A stretch of 64,000 nucleotides of DNA from Acinetobacter pullicarnis (GTDB lineage Bacteria > Pseudomonadota > Gammaproteobacteria > Pseudomonadales > Moraxellaceae). This document shows positions 10,014 to 18,842 of the stretch, in pieces. The notes beneath the pieces are model-generated. The model was not told the DNA's origin, made no database searches, and was given only the letters and a program-made list of their open reading frames with translations. The stretch spans positions 1,984,001 through 2,048,000 of the forward strand of contig NZ_VCMZ01000001.1 of NCBI RefSeq assembly GCF_006352475.1, given 5' to 3'. The translations under genes were made by a program, and so were the position numbers. How positions within the stretch are numbered: the stretch's first letter is position 1; each line of letters starts with the position of its first letter.

Positions 10014-10364
10014 CTACCAATACAAGACATGATCAAAAGATTGAATAAATGCATGATCAAACGTCACAAATTCTAACTCCTGTGTTGTTTGAGTAACATA
10101 AGCTGAGTTTTTATCGTGGTTCTGTACCAAGATTGGTGTGAGATCATAAAATTCAAAGCTTTCAACTAAATTAGATGCAAGCTTAAATGCATGATTTAAA
10201 CCATCGAAACTGAGATCAGTTTTGAGTAAACTCAATGCTGCATCCATTAATAATACTTTGACTTGGCAACCAAAAGTGGCCAAAACCATGGTCGAAGATA
10301 TACTCTCGGAAACCTGTAAAGTATTTAAGTTAGATTGGGTTAAGATAACAAGTACAGTACGCAC
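10014..10364 (-). CDS. tusC: Sulfurtransferase complex subunit TusC / DsrF
   Basis: DsrE/F-like fold, 116 residues, second subunit of the TusBCD sulfur-transfer complex. The middle contains the DsrF-type segment VKVLLMDAALSLLK with a GLNHAFKLASNLVES helix. It starts 44 bases after the tusD stop and runs up to tusB, so all are on one transcript. Confidence 0.82.
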   Translation of the reverse strand: MRTVLVILTQSNLNTLQVSESISSTMVLATFGCQVKVLLMDAALSLLKTDLSFDGLNHAFKLASNLVESFEFYDLTPILVQNHDKNSAYVTQTTQELEFVTFDHAFIQSFDHVLYW

Positions 10365-10407
10365 ACAATTTGCCTTTTAAATGCAACAATATACAAAAAG
10401 TTAAGAA

Positions 10408-10776
10408 TTAGAATCGAACCAACCGATCAGTTAGTTGAACTGCATCCGCCAATTCACCAAGGCCAACCAACTCAAACCCTTGTGCGAGGTTGTCTGAAAG
10501 AAGTTGATGGCGTTGTGCATTTTCATGATCTGTTATGCCTCTTGCGAGTGCTGCACTTACGCACACAGGAAGGCGGATCGCGAGTTTAGCCCACGCTTGG
10601 GAGAGATTACGCTGGTCATCGGGTACCCATTGCAACTGATTGGCAACATTCACACCATCTTGATAGAAAAAAACGCGAACGTCTTGTTTTTTTTGCAGTA
10701 AGGCTTGGGCAAGCGCAAGTCCATGCCAAGCATGAATCGAACTCGGTGCAGAGGTAATCAGCAATAATGTACTCAT
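10408..10776 (-). CDS. tusD: Sulfurtransferase complex subunit TusD / DsrE
   Basis: Catalytic subunit of TusBCD. 122 residues with the DsrE fold: N-terminal LLLITSAPSSIHAWHGLALAQALL, VRVFFYQDGV, and the conserved active cysteine in LPVCVSAALARGI, which receives sulfur from TusA. First gene of the minus-strand tus set and divergent from the GalE-like gene at 10852. tusA is not in the window. Confidence 0.88.
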   Translation of the reverse strand: MSTLLLITSAPSSIHAWHGLALAQALLQKKQDVRVFFYQDGVNVANQLQWVPDDQRNLSQAWAKLAIRLPVCVSAALARGITDHENAQRHQLLSDNLAQGFELVGLGELADAVQLTDRLVRF

Positions 10777-10851
10777 GGCGTTTTCACTAATAAGAAGGGC
10801 CTAACTAGATTGATATAGGGTGTAAAAATCATAAGAAATAGGAAGTATACA

Positions 10852-11850
10852 ATGATTTTAGTAACTGGTGGATTAGGTTATATAGGTTCGCATGTGGCGT
10901 TAAGTTTATTAGCTCAACGACAAGAGGTTGTTATCGTTGATAACTTAGCCAACTCTAGTTTAGAAATTTTAGAAAGACTCGAATATATTTCAAGAATGTA
11001 CATCCCATTTGCCAAAATTGATATTAGAAACACACCGGCATTAAACAAAATTTTTGAACAATATTCAATTGATACTGTCATACACACCGCTGGTTTTAAA
11101 TGTCTAGAAGAGTCAAATTTAAAACCGCTAGAGTATTATAACGATAATGTCAGTTGTATTATGAGTTTATTGCGATCTATGCAAAGAACAGGTGTTAGAC
11201 GTTTGGTGCATTTGTCCAGTTTAACCGTCTATGCTGAATCTAGTTTTGAATTACATGAGGAATTGCAATTTAACTATGGATATCCAAATCCATATATTAA
11301 ATCTCAACAAATGATTGAGGACATCATTCGAGATACCTTTAGCACAGACAATGAGTGGAAAATTGCCATTATGCGCTTAGGGAATGTTGCGGGTGCATTT
11401 GAACACGGGATTTTAGGGGAGGTGGTTGTGCCACTGCCTAAAAATATTGTGCCATTGGCGATGCAAGTTGCTTCCATGCAACGTGAAGCAATCGAACTAC
11501 AAAAAAATGCCAGTACAGCAGATCATACTGTTGAGCGAAGCTTCGTACATGTACTTGATGTTTGTGAAGCGATTCATTCGACCTTGCACTGGTTGCAAAA
11601 CCAAACCAATATTTGTGAGGCCTTTGATATATCTGGTGAAATAACATCTATTCAAGCATTATTAGATATCATTTCTGAAGTGACGCAGGTCGGGATCAAT
11701 ACCATTGATCCAAGTTATGCGACAGTAACCTTGGAACGACTGGCTTCAACCAGTCAGAAAGCGAAGAATATTTTAAATTGGTCGGCTCATCGCAGTGTCA
11801 ACAAGATGATCGAAGATGAATGGAACTTTTACCGCACCACATTGCATTAA
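10852..11850 (+). CDS. GalE-like NAD-dependent epimerase/dehydratase, catalytic lysine lost
   Basis: 332 residues, extended-SDR fold. The NAD-binding N-terminus ILVTGGLGYIGSHVALSLL and the later FVHVLDVCEAI match UDP-glucose 4-epimerase. The catalytic centre does not: the usual SSATVYG is SSLTVYA, and the YxxxK motif reads YIKSQ, so the lysine is glutamine. The RYFN substrate loop is RLGN, and the GDLPAYWAD segment is unrecognisable. A working GalE needs that lysine, so this is either a pseudo-enzyme or has another role. It stands alone between tusD and fumC, not in a sugar or capsule locus, and its codon use looks like its neighbours'. Confidence 0.72.
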   Translation: MILVTGGLGYIGSHVALSLLAQRQEVVIVDNLANSSLEILERLEYISRMYIPFAKIDIRNTPALNKIFEQYSIDTVIHTAGFKCLEESNLKPLEYYNDNVSCIMSLLRSMQRTGVRRLVHLSSLTVYAESSFELHEELQFNYGYPNPYIKSQQMIEDIIRDTFSTDNEWKIAIMRLGNVAGAFEHGILGEVVVPLPKNIVPLAMQVASMQREAIELQKNASTADHTVERSFVHVLDVCEAIHSTLHWLQNQTNICEAFDISGEITSIQALLDIISEVTQVGINTIDPSYATVTLERLASTSQKAKNILNWSAHRSVNKMIEDEWNFYRTTLH

Positions 11851-11972
11851 TTATTGAATACCTGATTTCTGATATTGATTATCATTTACATAGTCAGCTA
11901 ATTTGATTAATATCTTGGATGAATCACAATTGACGCACTGGTGTGATCATTATTTTAAACAATGAGGTTGAT

Positions 11973-13367
11973 ATGCAAACACGTATTGAACATGACACCA
12001 TGGGTGATGTGGAAGTTCCAAGTCAGGCGCTATGGGGAGCACAGACTCAACGTAGTGTAGAGAACTTTAAAATTGGTACAGAGCATATGCCTAGACCCAT
12101 GATTCGTGCCATGGGTCTAGTTAAAAAAGCTGCCGCTCAAACCAATGCAGAACTGAAACAAATTCCCGAAGATCTATCCCAATACATTGTTGATGCAGCA
12201 GATGAAGTTATTGCAGGTCAGTGGGATGCTCAATTTCCATTGGTGGTGTGGCAGACTGGCTCTGGCACGCAAAGTAATATGAATACCAATGAAGTGATTG
12301 CAAATATTGCAAACCAAAAACTGGGCAATGCACTGGGTTCACAGCAACCTGTGCATCCAAATGATCATGTCAATCGTGCGCAATCAACCAATGACTCTTT
12401 TCCGACCGCAATTCATGTCGCTGCAAGTTTGCAAATCAATGAGTTACTTATTCCTGCAGTCAAACAGTTACGTGACACGCTAGCGCAAAAATCACAAGAT
12501 TTTAAAGACATTGTGAAAATTGGTCGTACACATTTACAGGATGCAACGCCATTAACCTTGGGCCAAGAATTCAGTGCGTATGTGACTCAACTGGATAATG
12601 GCTTAAAACGGTTGGCACAAGCTTTAGAATGGTTATATGAATTGCCACTTGGTGGTACTGCTGTTGGTACAGGGCTGAATGCACATCCAGATTATGCAGT
12701 AAAAGCAGCAGAGCAACTTGCGCAAATCACAGGCTTACCTTTTATTACAGCACCCAATAAGTTTGAAGCTTTGGCAGGGCGTGATGCTGCTGTTTTTGCG
12801 TCAGGTGCATTAAAAACCTTAGCCGCAAGTCTAAATAAAATTGCCAATGATATTCGTTGGTTGGCGAGTGGACCACGCTGTGGTTTGGGAGAACTTTCTA
12901 TTCCAGAAAATGAGCCAGGTTCTAGTATTATGCCGGGCAAAGTCAATCCAACTCAGTGTGAAGCCATGACTATGGTGGTTGCACAAGTGATGGGGAATGA
13001 CACCACGATTAATTTTGCTGGTGCTTCTGGTAATTTTGAACTAAACGTCTTTATGCCTGTTATTGCATACAACTTGATTCAGTCCATCCAGTTATTGGGT
13101 GATGCCTCTAATAGCTTCAATGAGCACTGTGCAGTCGGGATTGAACCAAATCATGAAAAAATTGATTTCTTCTTACATAACTCACTGATGCTCGTCACAG
13201 CCTTAAATCCAGTGATTGGCTATGAGAATGCTGCAAAAGTGGCAAAGACTGCATATCAGCAAGGAAAAACGTTAAAGGACGTCGCCGTGGAGTTGGGCTT
13301 AGTCACAGCAGAGCAGTTTGATGAAGTGGTACAACCGGCAAAAATGGTTTACCCAAATGCAAAATAA
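11973..13367 (+). CDS. fumC: Fumarate hydratase class II
   Basis: TCA-cycle enzyme interconverting fumarate and malate; oxygen-stable tetramer without an iron-sulfur cluster. 464 residues from the ATG at 11973, chosen because GAGG lies about 7 nt upstream and the sequence then begins [16 protein letters not shown] as in the family; the frame is open back to 11943. Signature [16 protein letters not shown] carries the catalytic serine loop; [12 protein letters not shown] and [16 protein letters not shown] are the other two conserved regions. Single gene. Confidence 0.97.
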   Translation: MQTRIEHDTMGDVEVPSQALWGAQTQRSVENFKIGTEHMPRPMIRAMGLVKKAAAQTNAELKQIPEDLSQYIVDAADEVIAGQWDAQFPLVVWQTGSGTQSNMNTNEVIANIANQKLGNALGSQQPVHPNDHVNRAQSTNDSFPTAIHVAASLQINELLIPAVKQLRDTLAQKSQDFKDIVKIGRTHLQDATPLTLGQEFSAYVTQLDNGLKRLAQALEWLYELPLGGTAVGTGLNAHPDYAVKAAEQLAQITGLPFITAPNKFEALAGRDAAVFASGALKTLAASLNKIANDIRWLASGPRCGLGELSIPENEPGSSIMPGKVNPTQCEAMTMVVAQVMGNDTTINFAGASGNFELNVFMPVIAYNLIQSIQLLGDASNSFNEHCAVGIEPNHEKIDFFLHNSLMLVTALNPVIGYENAAKVAKTAYQQGKTLKDVAVELGLVTAEQFDEVVQPAKMVYPNAK

Positions 13368-13546
13368 GACTGGCTTAAAGCGTGTTGATTGAGTCGTCTA
13401 TTTTTAAATTCTTTATTCAGTTATCAGGGTTTGTTCGTTTAATCACCTTAGGCGAATAAACCTGATTTAATTTGAGCAATTGTAAAATACCCGTATATCC
13501 CTTCAAGCGCTAAATGCGTACAATATGTTTTAGATTTAATTAACCG

Positions 13547-14047
13547 ATGAAAGTTATGCTAGATATATATTTGACTGATGTTCAAAAAAATGTGCAATTT
13601 AATGATTATCCAGGTGAGCATCCTGTTAAATTTATTTTAAGTTTTAAGAAAATTTTTCCGAGTGTCATGGAACTTTTACTTCCTGTTCTTCCAGAAGATG
13701 AAAATCTAGAAGAAATGACTTGGGAATCAACGACACATGATTTCGCTGTTTTTCAAAAATTACTTGAAGGCTGGGGCATTATTGAATTGCGTTTAACGGC
13801 AATGAGTCAATATAAAAATAAGACGTATGCCGATGAGCTTGTGAAAAAAGCCAAGACAAAACGCCAACAACTGAAAATTGAACATGCCAAGCTTTCCAAC
13901 ACAGAACTAGATTATATTTTCATGCATGAAATACATGGTTTACTGGATGCCGAATTAGTTGATTTAGGTGAGAAGTTCTATTTACCTGTATTACGTAGCA
14001 TCTGGCAAGGTGTTGTATCGGATCAAGTGCTGAATGTGAAGTTTTAA
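13547..14047 (+). CDS. Conserved protein of unknown function
   Basis: 166 residues, no signal peptide or membrane helix; probably cytoplasmic and largely helical. It contains a lysine/glutamine-rich helix (ELVKKAKTKRQQLKIEHAKL). I recognise no family. It is followed by its own terminator, so it is monocistronic between fumC and the cytochrome bd region. Confidence 0.65.
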   Translation: MKVMLDIYLTDVQKNVQFNDYPGEHPVKFILSFKKIFPSVMELLLPVLPEDENLEEMTWESTTHDFAVFQKLLEGWGIIELRLTAMSQYKNKTYADELVKKAKTKRQQLKIEHAKLSNTELDYIFMHEIHGLLDAELVDLGEKFYLPVLRSIWQGVVSDQVLNVKF

Positions 14048-14082
14048 TGAGTTGTATTCGATAGGTTTCACCCAATAAAAAT

Positions 14083-14110
14083 AGTCGTTCCGAAAGGGGC
14101 GATTTTTTTT
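14083..14110 (+). terminator. Rho-independent terminator
   Basis: Nine-bp stem AGTCGTTCC / GGGGCGATT (three G-T pairs), GAAA tetraloop, then eight T. Confidence 0.75.
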
Positions 14111-14309
14111 GTGATGCTTAATACTTAATATCGCAGAATAATGATCTAATTGATCAGACCATGTCCCGTTAGGACAGCAGACCACTTTCATATTGTCATG
14201 CAATACACTACTATGGTTGAGTTAATAATGTCAGGTGTAAATAGTTCGCTATTTACTTCATATTGAACATTATTATGGTCGAAAACAGCATAGGTTTGAG
14301 ATTGTTATT

Positions 14310-14765
14310 TTGGTTAAAACCAGTGGATTGCTGCTTGCTTTCGCAACAGTGCTTTTACAGATCGCGGTGTTTTTACAGCCGCTTCTCCCTGAGCAATATC
14401 AAATTGCTCCGGTCTGTGAAACTATTTCCAATGCATTTAGAAATAAATTATCAGAAGCAGTCGACACACAAGTTCATACCTCCACCTCAAAAAGTTTTGC
14501 ATTTCATTTTATTGATCATGATCAGCATCAAAAAGTAAGTGCAGATGGTGGGCATCATCACCACGATGTAAACCACCAATGTCAATATTGTACATTCTAC
14601 GCCAACTTAATTTTGCCACCTGAAATTGGCATTAAAGAAATGTTGATTCGTATACAGATACGTTTATTGGCATATGTACAAACGTTTAGACATGTCTATT
14701 TTGAATTACAACAACTTTATCTGCTTCCTCAAAGTAGGGCGCCACCTATTTCTCTCGCTATTTAG
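14310..14765 (+). CDS. DUF2946-like secreted metal-ligand protein
   Basis: 151 residues. A hydrophobic N-terminal segment (LLLAFATVLLQIAVFL) looks like a signal or anchor, followed by a histidine cluster HHHHDVNHQCQYCTFY, which is the DUF2946 hallmark and a plausible copper or heme ligand. No ATG is available in frame, so the TTG at 14310 is the likely start. It lies 50 bases before a small gene that is translationally coupled to cydA, suggesting a part in metal or heme supply to the oxidase, though this is inferred from position only. Confidence 0.65.
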   Translation: MVKTSGLLLAFATVLLQIAVFLQPLLPEQYQIAPVCETISNAFRNKLSEAVDTQVHTSTSKSFAFHFIDHDQHQKVSADGGHHHHDVNHQCQYCTFYANLILPPEIGIKEMLIRIQIRLLAYVQTFRHVYFELQQLYLLPQSRAPPISLAI

Positions 14766-14814
14766 TCACTTAAATCTTTAACTTTCAATTGACTGCTTAA
14801 TGTAGAGAGCACTT

Positions 14815-15000
14815 ATGTCTGTAAAATTTAACCAACGCTATGCATTATGGTGCGACCGCGTTCAAGCTAAAAATGCTTTTCATCGTGCAATATTCCTGTT
14901 TCAATATCTTACTCGGACAATAAATAGTCCGCTTGAACAGTTGCAGCTGCAGTGTTTTGCAGCAATCCATCGCTTAAACGTTATTAAGAAGGTGGTGTAA
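14815..15000 (+). CDS. Small protein translationally coupled to cydA
   Basis: 61 residues, basic, without an obvious full membrane span (FHRAIFLFQYLTRTI is amphipathic). Its TAA stop shares its last A with the cydA start (TAATG), so ribosomes can reinitiate directly into cydA. Small genes upstream of cydA such as CydP exist in other bacteria, but this sequence is not clearly that family. Role: probably expression or assembly of cytochrome bd; unproven. Confidence 0.6.
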   Translation: MSVKFNQRYALWCDRVQAKNAFHRAIFLFQYLTRTINSPLEQLQLQCFAAIHRLNVIKKVV

Positions 15001-16445
15001 TGAACTTAGGTTTGACAGCGCTTGAATTGGCGCGTATTCAATTCGCTTTTACGGTCTCCTTTCATATTATTTTTCCAGCTATTTCGATTGGCTTGGCTAG
15101 TTTCTTAGCTGTGCTTGAATGGCGCTGGTTAAAGACCAACAATCCGGTCTATCAAGATTTATTTAAGTTCTGGGCCAAAATTTTTGCTGTCGCGTTTGGT
15201 ATGGGCGTGGTTTCTGGTGTGGTCATGAGTTATCAATTCGGGACCAACTGGAGTGAGTTTTCACGAGTCGCAGGAAGTATCACTGGACCACTATTAACCT
15301 ATGAAGTGCTCAGTGCTTTTTTCTTAGAAGCTGGCTTCTTGGGGATTATGTTGTTCGGTTGGGGCCGTGTTGGGCCACGTGCGCATTTTTTTGCGACGCT
15401 GATGGTTGCAGTCGGAACCTGTATTTCAATGTTCTGGATTTTGTCTTCAAACAGTTGGATGCAAACGCCGCAAGGTTTCAGTATCGAAAATGGCATTATC
15501 GTACCGCAAGATTGGTTTGCCATTGTATTTAATCCATCTTTCCCATACCGCTTGATGCATATGGCTGCTGCAGCGTTCTTGGTCTCTGCATTGCTGGTTG
15601 CAGCAACTGCAGCATGGCACTTGATTAAAGGCCGCCGTGATGCATTGGTGAAAAAGTCATTCTCAATGGCATTGTGGATGTTACTGGTACTCGCACCATT
15701 ACAAATGTTTATTGGTGATCTACATGGTTTAAATACGTTAAAACACCAACCTGCGAAGCTAGCCGCAATGGAAGGTCATTGGGAAACCAATCATGATAAA
15801 GGCATGCCATTGTATTTATTCGGTATTCCAGATATGGAAGCTGAAGAAACCAAATATGCAGTCGGAATTCCAAACCTTGGAAGCCTGATTATGACGCATT
15901 CTATGGATGGAAAAGTGACGGGTTTAAAAGACTTTCCAGCTGAAGATCGTCCAAATGCTTTGGTGGTGTTTTGGAGTTTTAGAATCATGGCAGGCCTAGG
16001 CGGCTTAATGATTTTGTTGGCACTTGCCGCTTTAGTGCTACGTAAAAATGACAAGCTTTATGAAAACAAATGGTTGCACCGCTTTGCATTGTGTATGGGA
16101 CCATCAGGTTTTATCGCATTGTTGGCTGGATGGTTTACCACCGAAGTTGGTCGTCAGCCTTGGGTGGTTTATGGCGTAATGCGCACCTCAGATGGTCTAT
16201 CTCCAGTCTCAGCAGAACAAGTCGGTTTGAGCTTGATTATTTTTGTATTGGTGTACTGCGTGGTATTTGGGATCGGAATCTACTATATGTTGAAACTGAT
16301 GTACAAAGGCCCTGAGTTCGTACATTCAACACCAACATATCATGCTGATATTGCTGTAATACAAGCGTCTAAGCGCCCATTAAGCAGTATTGAGGATGAG
16401 ATCGATACAGACCATCAGCCGAAGCAACAGGAGCATGACAAATGA
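15000..16445 (+). CDS. cydA: Cytochrome bd ubiquinol oxidase subunit I
   Basis: Inner-membrane quinol oxidase subunit carrying hemes b558, b595 and d; it oxidises ubiquinol and reduces O2 to water with high affinity. 481 residues, about 40 shorter than E. coli CydA, so the Q loop is the short type. Heme-ligand regions are visible: FHIIFPAISIG near residue 22, YRLMHMAAAAFL, and FRIM in the C-terminal half; GWFTTEVGRQPWVVYG is the family signature and the Q-loop KHQPAKLAAMEGHWE segment is intact. Followed by cydB with a 4-base overlap and a small subunit gene. Confidence 0.95.
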   Translation: MNLGLTALELARIQFAFTVSFHIIFPAISIGLASFLAVLEWRWLKTNNPVYQDLFKFWAKIFAVAFGMGVVSGVVMSYQFGTNWSEFSRVAGSITGPLLTYEVLSAFFLEAGFLGIMLFGWGRVGPRAHFFATLMVAVGTCISMFWILSSNSWMQTPQGFSIENGIIVPQDWFAIVFNPSFPYRLMHMAAAAFLVSALLVAATAAWHLIKGRRDALVKKSFSMALWMLLVLAPLQMFIGDLHGLNTLKHQPAKLAAMEGHWETNHDKGMPLYLFGIPDMEAEETKYAVGIPNLGSLIMTHSMDGKVTGLKDFPAEDRPNALVVFWSFRIMAGLGGLMILLALAALVLRKNDKLYENKWLHRFALCMGPSGFIALLAGWFTTEVGRQPWVVYGVMRTSDGLSPVSAEQVGLSLIIFVLVYCVVFGIGIYYMLKLMYKGPEFVHSTPTYHADIAVIQASKRPLSSIEDEIDTDHQPKQQEHDK

Positions 16446-17446
16446 TTGATTTATCATTGATCTGGGTGGTAATTATTGCCATTGGTGTGTTGATTTATGT
16501 GGTGCTCGATGGCTTTGACCTTGGAATTGGTATTTTATTTCCATTCCTAAAAGGTCAGGATGAACGTGATGTCATGATGAATACCGTTGCGCCTGTCTGG
16601 GATGGAAATGAAACCTGGATGGTATTGGGTGGTGCGGCACTTTATGCCGCATTCCCATTGGTTTATGCAACGGTTTTATCTGCATTATATATGCCGATTA
16701 TTTTAATGGTCATTGCATTAATCTTTCGTGGCGTTGCTTTTGAATTTCGCTTTAAAGCCAATAAAAGTAAACATTGGTGGGACAAAGCCTTTATTGGTGG
16801 CTCTATTTTAGCGAGCTTTTTCCAAGGTGTGATTTTAGGTGCCTATATTCAAGGGATCAAAGTTGAAAATGCCCGATATGCCGGTGGTGGTTTAGATTGG
16901 TTAACCGGTTTTAGTTTATTTACGGGCTTAGGTGTTGTGGTGCTTTATGCAGCACTGGGTTGTGCATGGTTAATTTTCAAAACAGAGAAAGATATCCAAA
17001 ATAAAATGTATGAGTTAATGCCAAAACTCATTGTGGTTTTATTTGTTATCTTTGGTTGTGTCAGTATTTATACGCCATTAGCACATCCAGAAATTGCTGA
17101 GCGCTGGTTTAATCATGAACTTTTGGTTTATTTTAGTCCAGTTCCAATTTTAGTGGCACTCTTTACAGGGTTGGCATTACGCTCATGTAAAAAACGTCAG
17201 GAATTAAGCCCATTCATTTATACCTTGGCACTGGTATTCTTGGCATATACAGGCTTTATTATTAGTTTATGGCCTTATATTATTCCACCATCGATTACCA
17301 TCTGGGAAGCTGCATCTCCGCAAAGTAGCCAACTCTTTACCTTGATTGGTGCATTAATCTTAATTCCGATTATTTTGATGTACACCGGTTTGTCCTATTG
17401 GGTATTTAGGGACAAAGTTCGTATTGGCGATGAAGGTTATCACTAA
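16442..17446 (+). CDS. cydB: Cytochrome bd ubiquinol oxidase subunit II
   Basis: 334 residues, eight or nine transmembrane helices. N-terminal VLDGFDLGIGILFPF and VAPVWDGNETWMVLGGAALYAAFP are diagnostic of CydB. It overlaps cydA by four bases (ATGA), so the two subunits are made in equal amounts. Structural partner of CydA in the bd oxidase; carries no heme itself. Confidence 0.95.
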   Translation: MIDLSLIWVVIIAIGVLIYVVLDGFDLGIGILFPFLKGQDERDVMMNTVAPVWDGNETWMVLGGAALYAAFPLVYATVLSALYMPIILMVIALIFRGVAFEFRFKANKSKHWWDKAFIGGSILASFFQGVILGAYIQGIKVENARYAGGGLDWLTGFSLFTGLGVVVLYAALGCAWLIFKTEKDIQNKMYELMPKLIVVLFVIFGCVSIYTPLAHPEIAERWFNHELLVYFSPVPILVALFTGLALRSCKKRQELSPFIYTLALVFLAYTGFIISLWPYIIPPSITIWEAASPQSSQLFTLIGALILIPIILMYTGLSYWVFRDKVRIGDEGYH

Positions 17447-17452
17447 GGAGTC

Positions 17453-17566
17453 ATGATGAAACTCTCTCAAACACAATGGTTTATCGTCTTGTGGGTGGCT
17501 GGATTTTTAGCTTTGGCTGTCATTGCAGGTGCGTTTAGATTTTTGGTACAGCTTGCCTATGTTTAA
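17453..17566 (+). CDS. CydX-type small subunit (DUF2474-like)
   Basis: 37-residue single-span membrane peptide starting MMKLSQTQWF, with the helix IVLWVAGFLALAVIAGAF. It begins six bases after the cydB stop with a strong AAGGAG ribosome site. The position and W-x-x-x-W-x-x-G pattern fit the small third subunit (CydX/DUF2474) that stabilises the hemes of bd oxidases. Confidence 0.8.
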   Translation: MMKLSQTQWFIVLWVAGFLALAVIAGAFRFLVQLAYV

Positions 17567-17609
17567 GTAATGAGGGCAGAGAATCTGCGCTGTTATCTAT
17601 TATTTTTAA

Positions 17610-17646
17610 CAAAGTGGTCTGATTAATTCAGACCACTTTGGTTTTA
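17610..17646 (+). terminator. Terminator of the cyd operon
   Basis: Perfect 13-bp stem (CAAAGTGGTCTGA / TCAGACCACTTTG), 5-nt loop, then GTTTTA. The right arm is partly repeated a few bases downstream (CAGACCACTTTTG). Confidence 0.8.
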
Positions 17647-17723
17647 TGCTTCAGACCACTTTTGTATCGAGGTCATTTATAGTAAAACGATTGTAATGAA
17701 ACATTCTGCTTTTGGGGCACGAA

Positions 17724-18536
17724 ATGCAATCTGGTTTAAACCTTGGCTTACTTACTGATATCGCACAATTTGATCCGCTTAATACGACTCAATTGATTGA
17801 ACAGCTTGGCTTTAAAAATACCGAAGCGTTCGACCAAGCATTACAACAGGCAGCAGCAGTACGTGCACAAAAGTCTGGGGCTGAGCATTATTATATTGTG
17901 CAAAGTACCATCACTGAAAATAGCCTAAGCCATTTATTTTCTCCTTTTATTGGCGCGGTACTCAATTTAAAAACCGTATATATTGCTTCTAAGCAGGGCA
18001 TTATCGAACAGGTCTATCCGCATTATTTTCAACTCGATGCTTTAGAACTGCAAAAGCAGCAATCTATTGATGAAATGTATTTAGGCTTTGATTTATTACC
18101 CGAGAATTTCAAGTCAGTAGATATTCAATGCTATGGCTTGTGTAAAGCCTTACTCGACAGCGAGTGCTGCCAGATTTATATGTTAGGTAGCACTGAATTA
18201 AGTCAGTCGATTATCGAGCGTATTCAGGCCTTGACTGATATTAAGATCATTAATATCGCTTTATGTGAAACGGATCAAAATCTAAACAACATTAACTTTA
18301 AACAACTCTTTTGGAAAACCAAAACGACAGCGTCATCGAGCGTATGTCGCAATATTGCTTTTGCCAATGCACCTTTGCTGAGTCAGCAATTAAAGGTTGC
18401 TTTAGATAAAGCAGAACATCTGATTGATGATTTGCTGTATAGCGAACATATTTTTGAAAAACTTTCTGTATTTGGTGAATACACCGAAACGATTTTAAAA
18501 CATCACCGCGCCTCTACACCGAGAATGATTGTATGA
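17724..18536 (+). CDS. Unrecognised cytoplasmic protein
   Basis: 270 residues from the ATG at 17724 (GGGG upstream; a TTG at 17712 is also in frame). No signal peptide or membrane helix, and no motif I recognise. It has an N-terminal helical segment LNTTQLIEQLGFKN and a central domain with VDIQCYGLCKALLDSE and VCRNIAF. It overlaps by four bases (ATGA) with a 54-residue membrane peptide, so the two are likely partners. Function unknown. Confidence 0.55.
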   Translation: MQSGLNLGLLTDIAQFDPLNTTQLIEQLGFKNTEAFDQALQQAAAVRAQKSGAEHYYIVQSTITENSLSHLFSPFIGAVLNLKTVYIASKQGIIEQVYPHYFQLDALELQKQQSIDEMYLGFDLLPENFKSVDIQCYGLCKALLDSECCQIYMLGSTELSQSIIERIQALTDIKIINIALCETDQNLNNINFKQLFWKTKTTASSSVCRNIAFANAPLLSQQLKVALDKAEHLIDDLLYSEHIFEKLSVFGEYTETILKHHRASTPRMIV

Positions 18537-18697
18537 ACCAGCCAAAGAAACCTTTTCCATATCTCGTCGTTGCTATTAGTTTGATGTTGGGATGCCTATT
18601 TCTCGGACTCTTTTATTTAGCCGTCAGCAATGAACCAGATTATATGCCATCACAAAAGGCCAAAGTGGCTGAAAGCCAAGCTAAGTCAACTCACTAA
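18533..18697 (+). CDS. Small single-span membrane protein coupled to preceding gene
   Basis: 54 residues: MNQPKKPFPY, then one hydrophobic helix (LVVAISLMLGCLFLGLFYLAV) and a polar, lysine-rich tail. The ATG overlaps the TGA of the preceding gene (ATGA), a typical translational coupling. The coupling and a clean helix support it; no family recognised. Confidence 0.6.
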   Translation: MNQPKKPFPYLVVAISLMLGCLFLGLFYLAVSNEPDYMPSQKAKVAESQAKSTH

Positions 18698-18842
18698 ATC
18701 TAGATGAGATGGCAAATAAGTGTAACTGGCCAACTTATCTGTTGATTACTCAGTTAAATGGTTTAGGCCCGCATAGATGCAATCTACCACGTATAATGCT
18801 TTATCTTGGTAAGGCATTATCCACTTCGAGTTGGATGTTAAA

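Noticed and set aside
10852..11850. Calling this gene galE outright
   Set aside because: The catalytic lysine and substrate motifs are missing, so the functional name is not supported.
14263..14538. 91-codon frame over the DUF2946-like gene
   Set aside because: Different frame from the one with the signal peptide and His/Cys cluster; no recognisable protein features.
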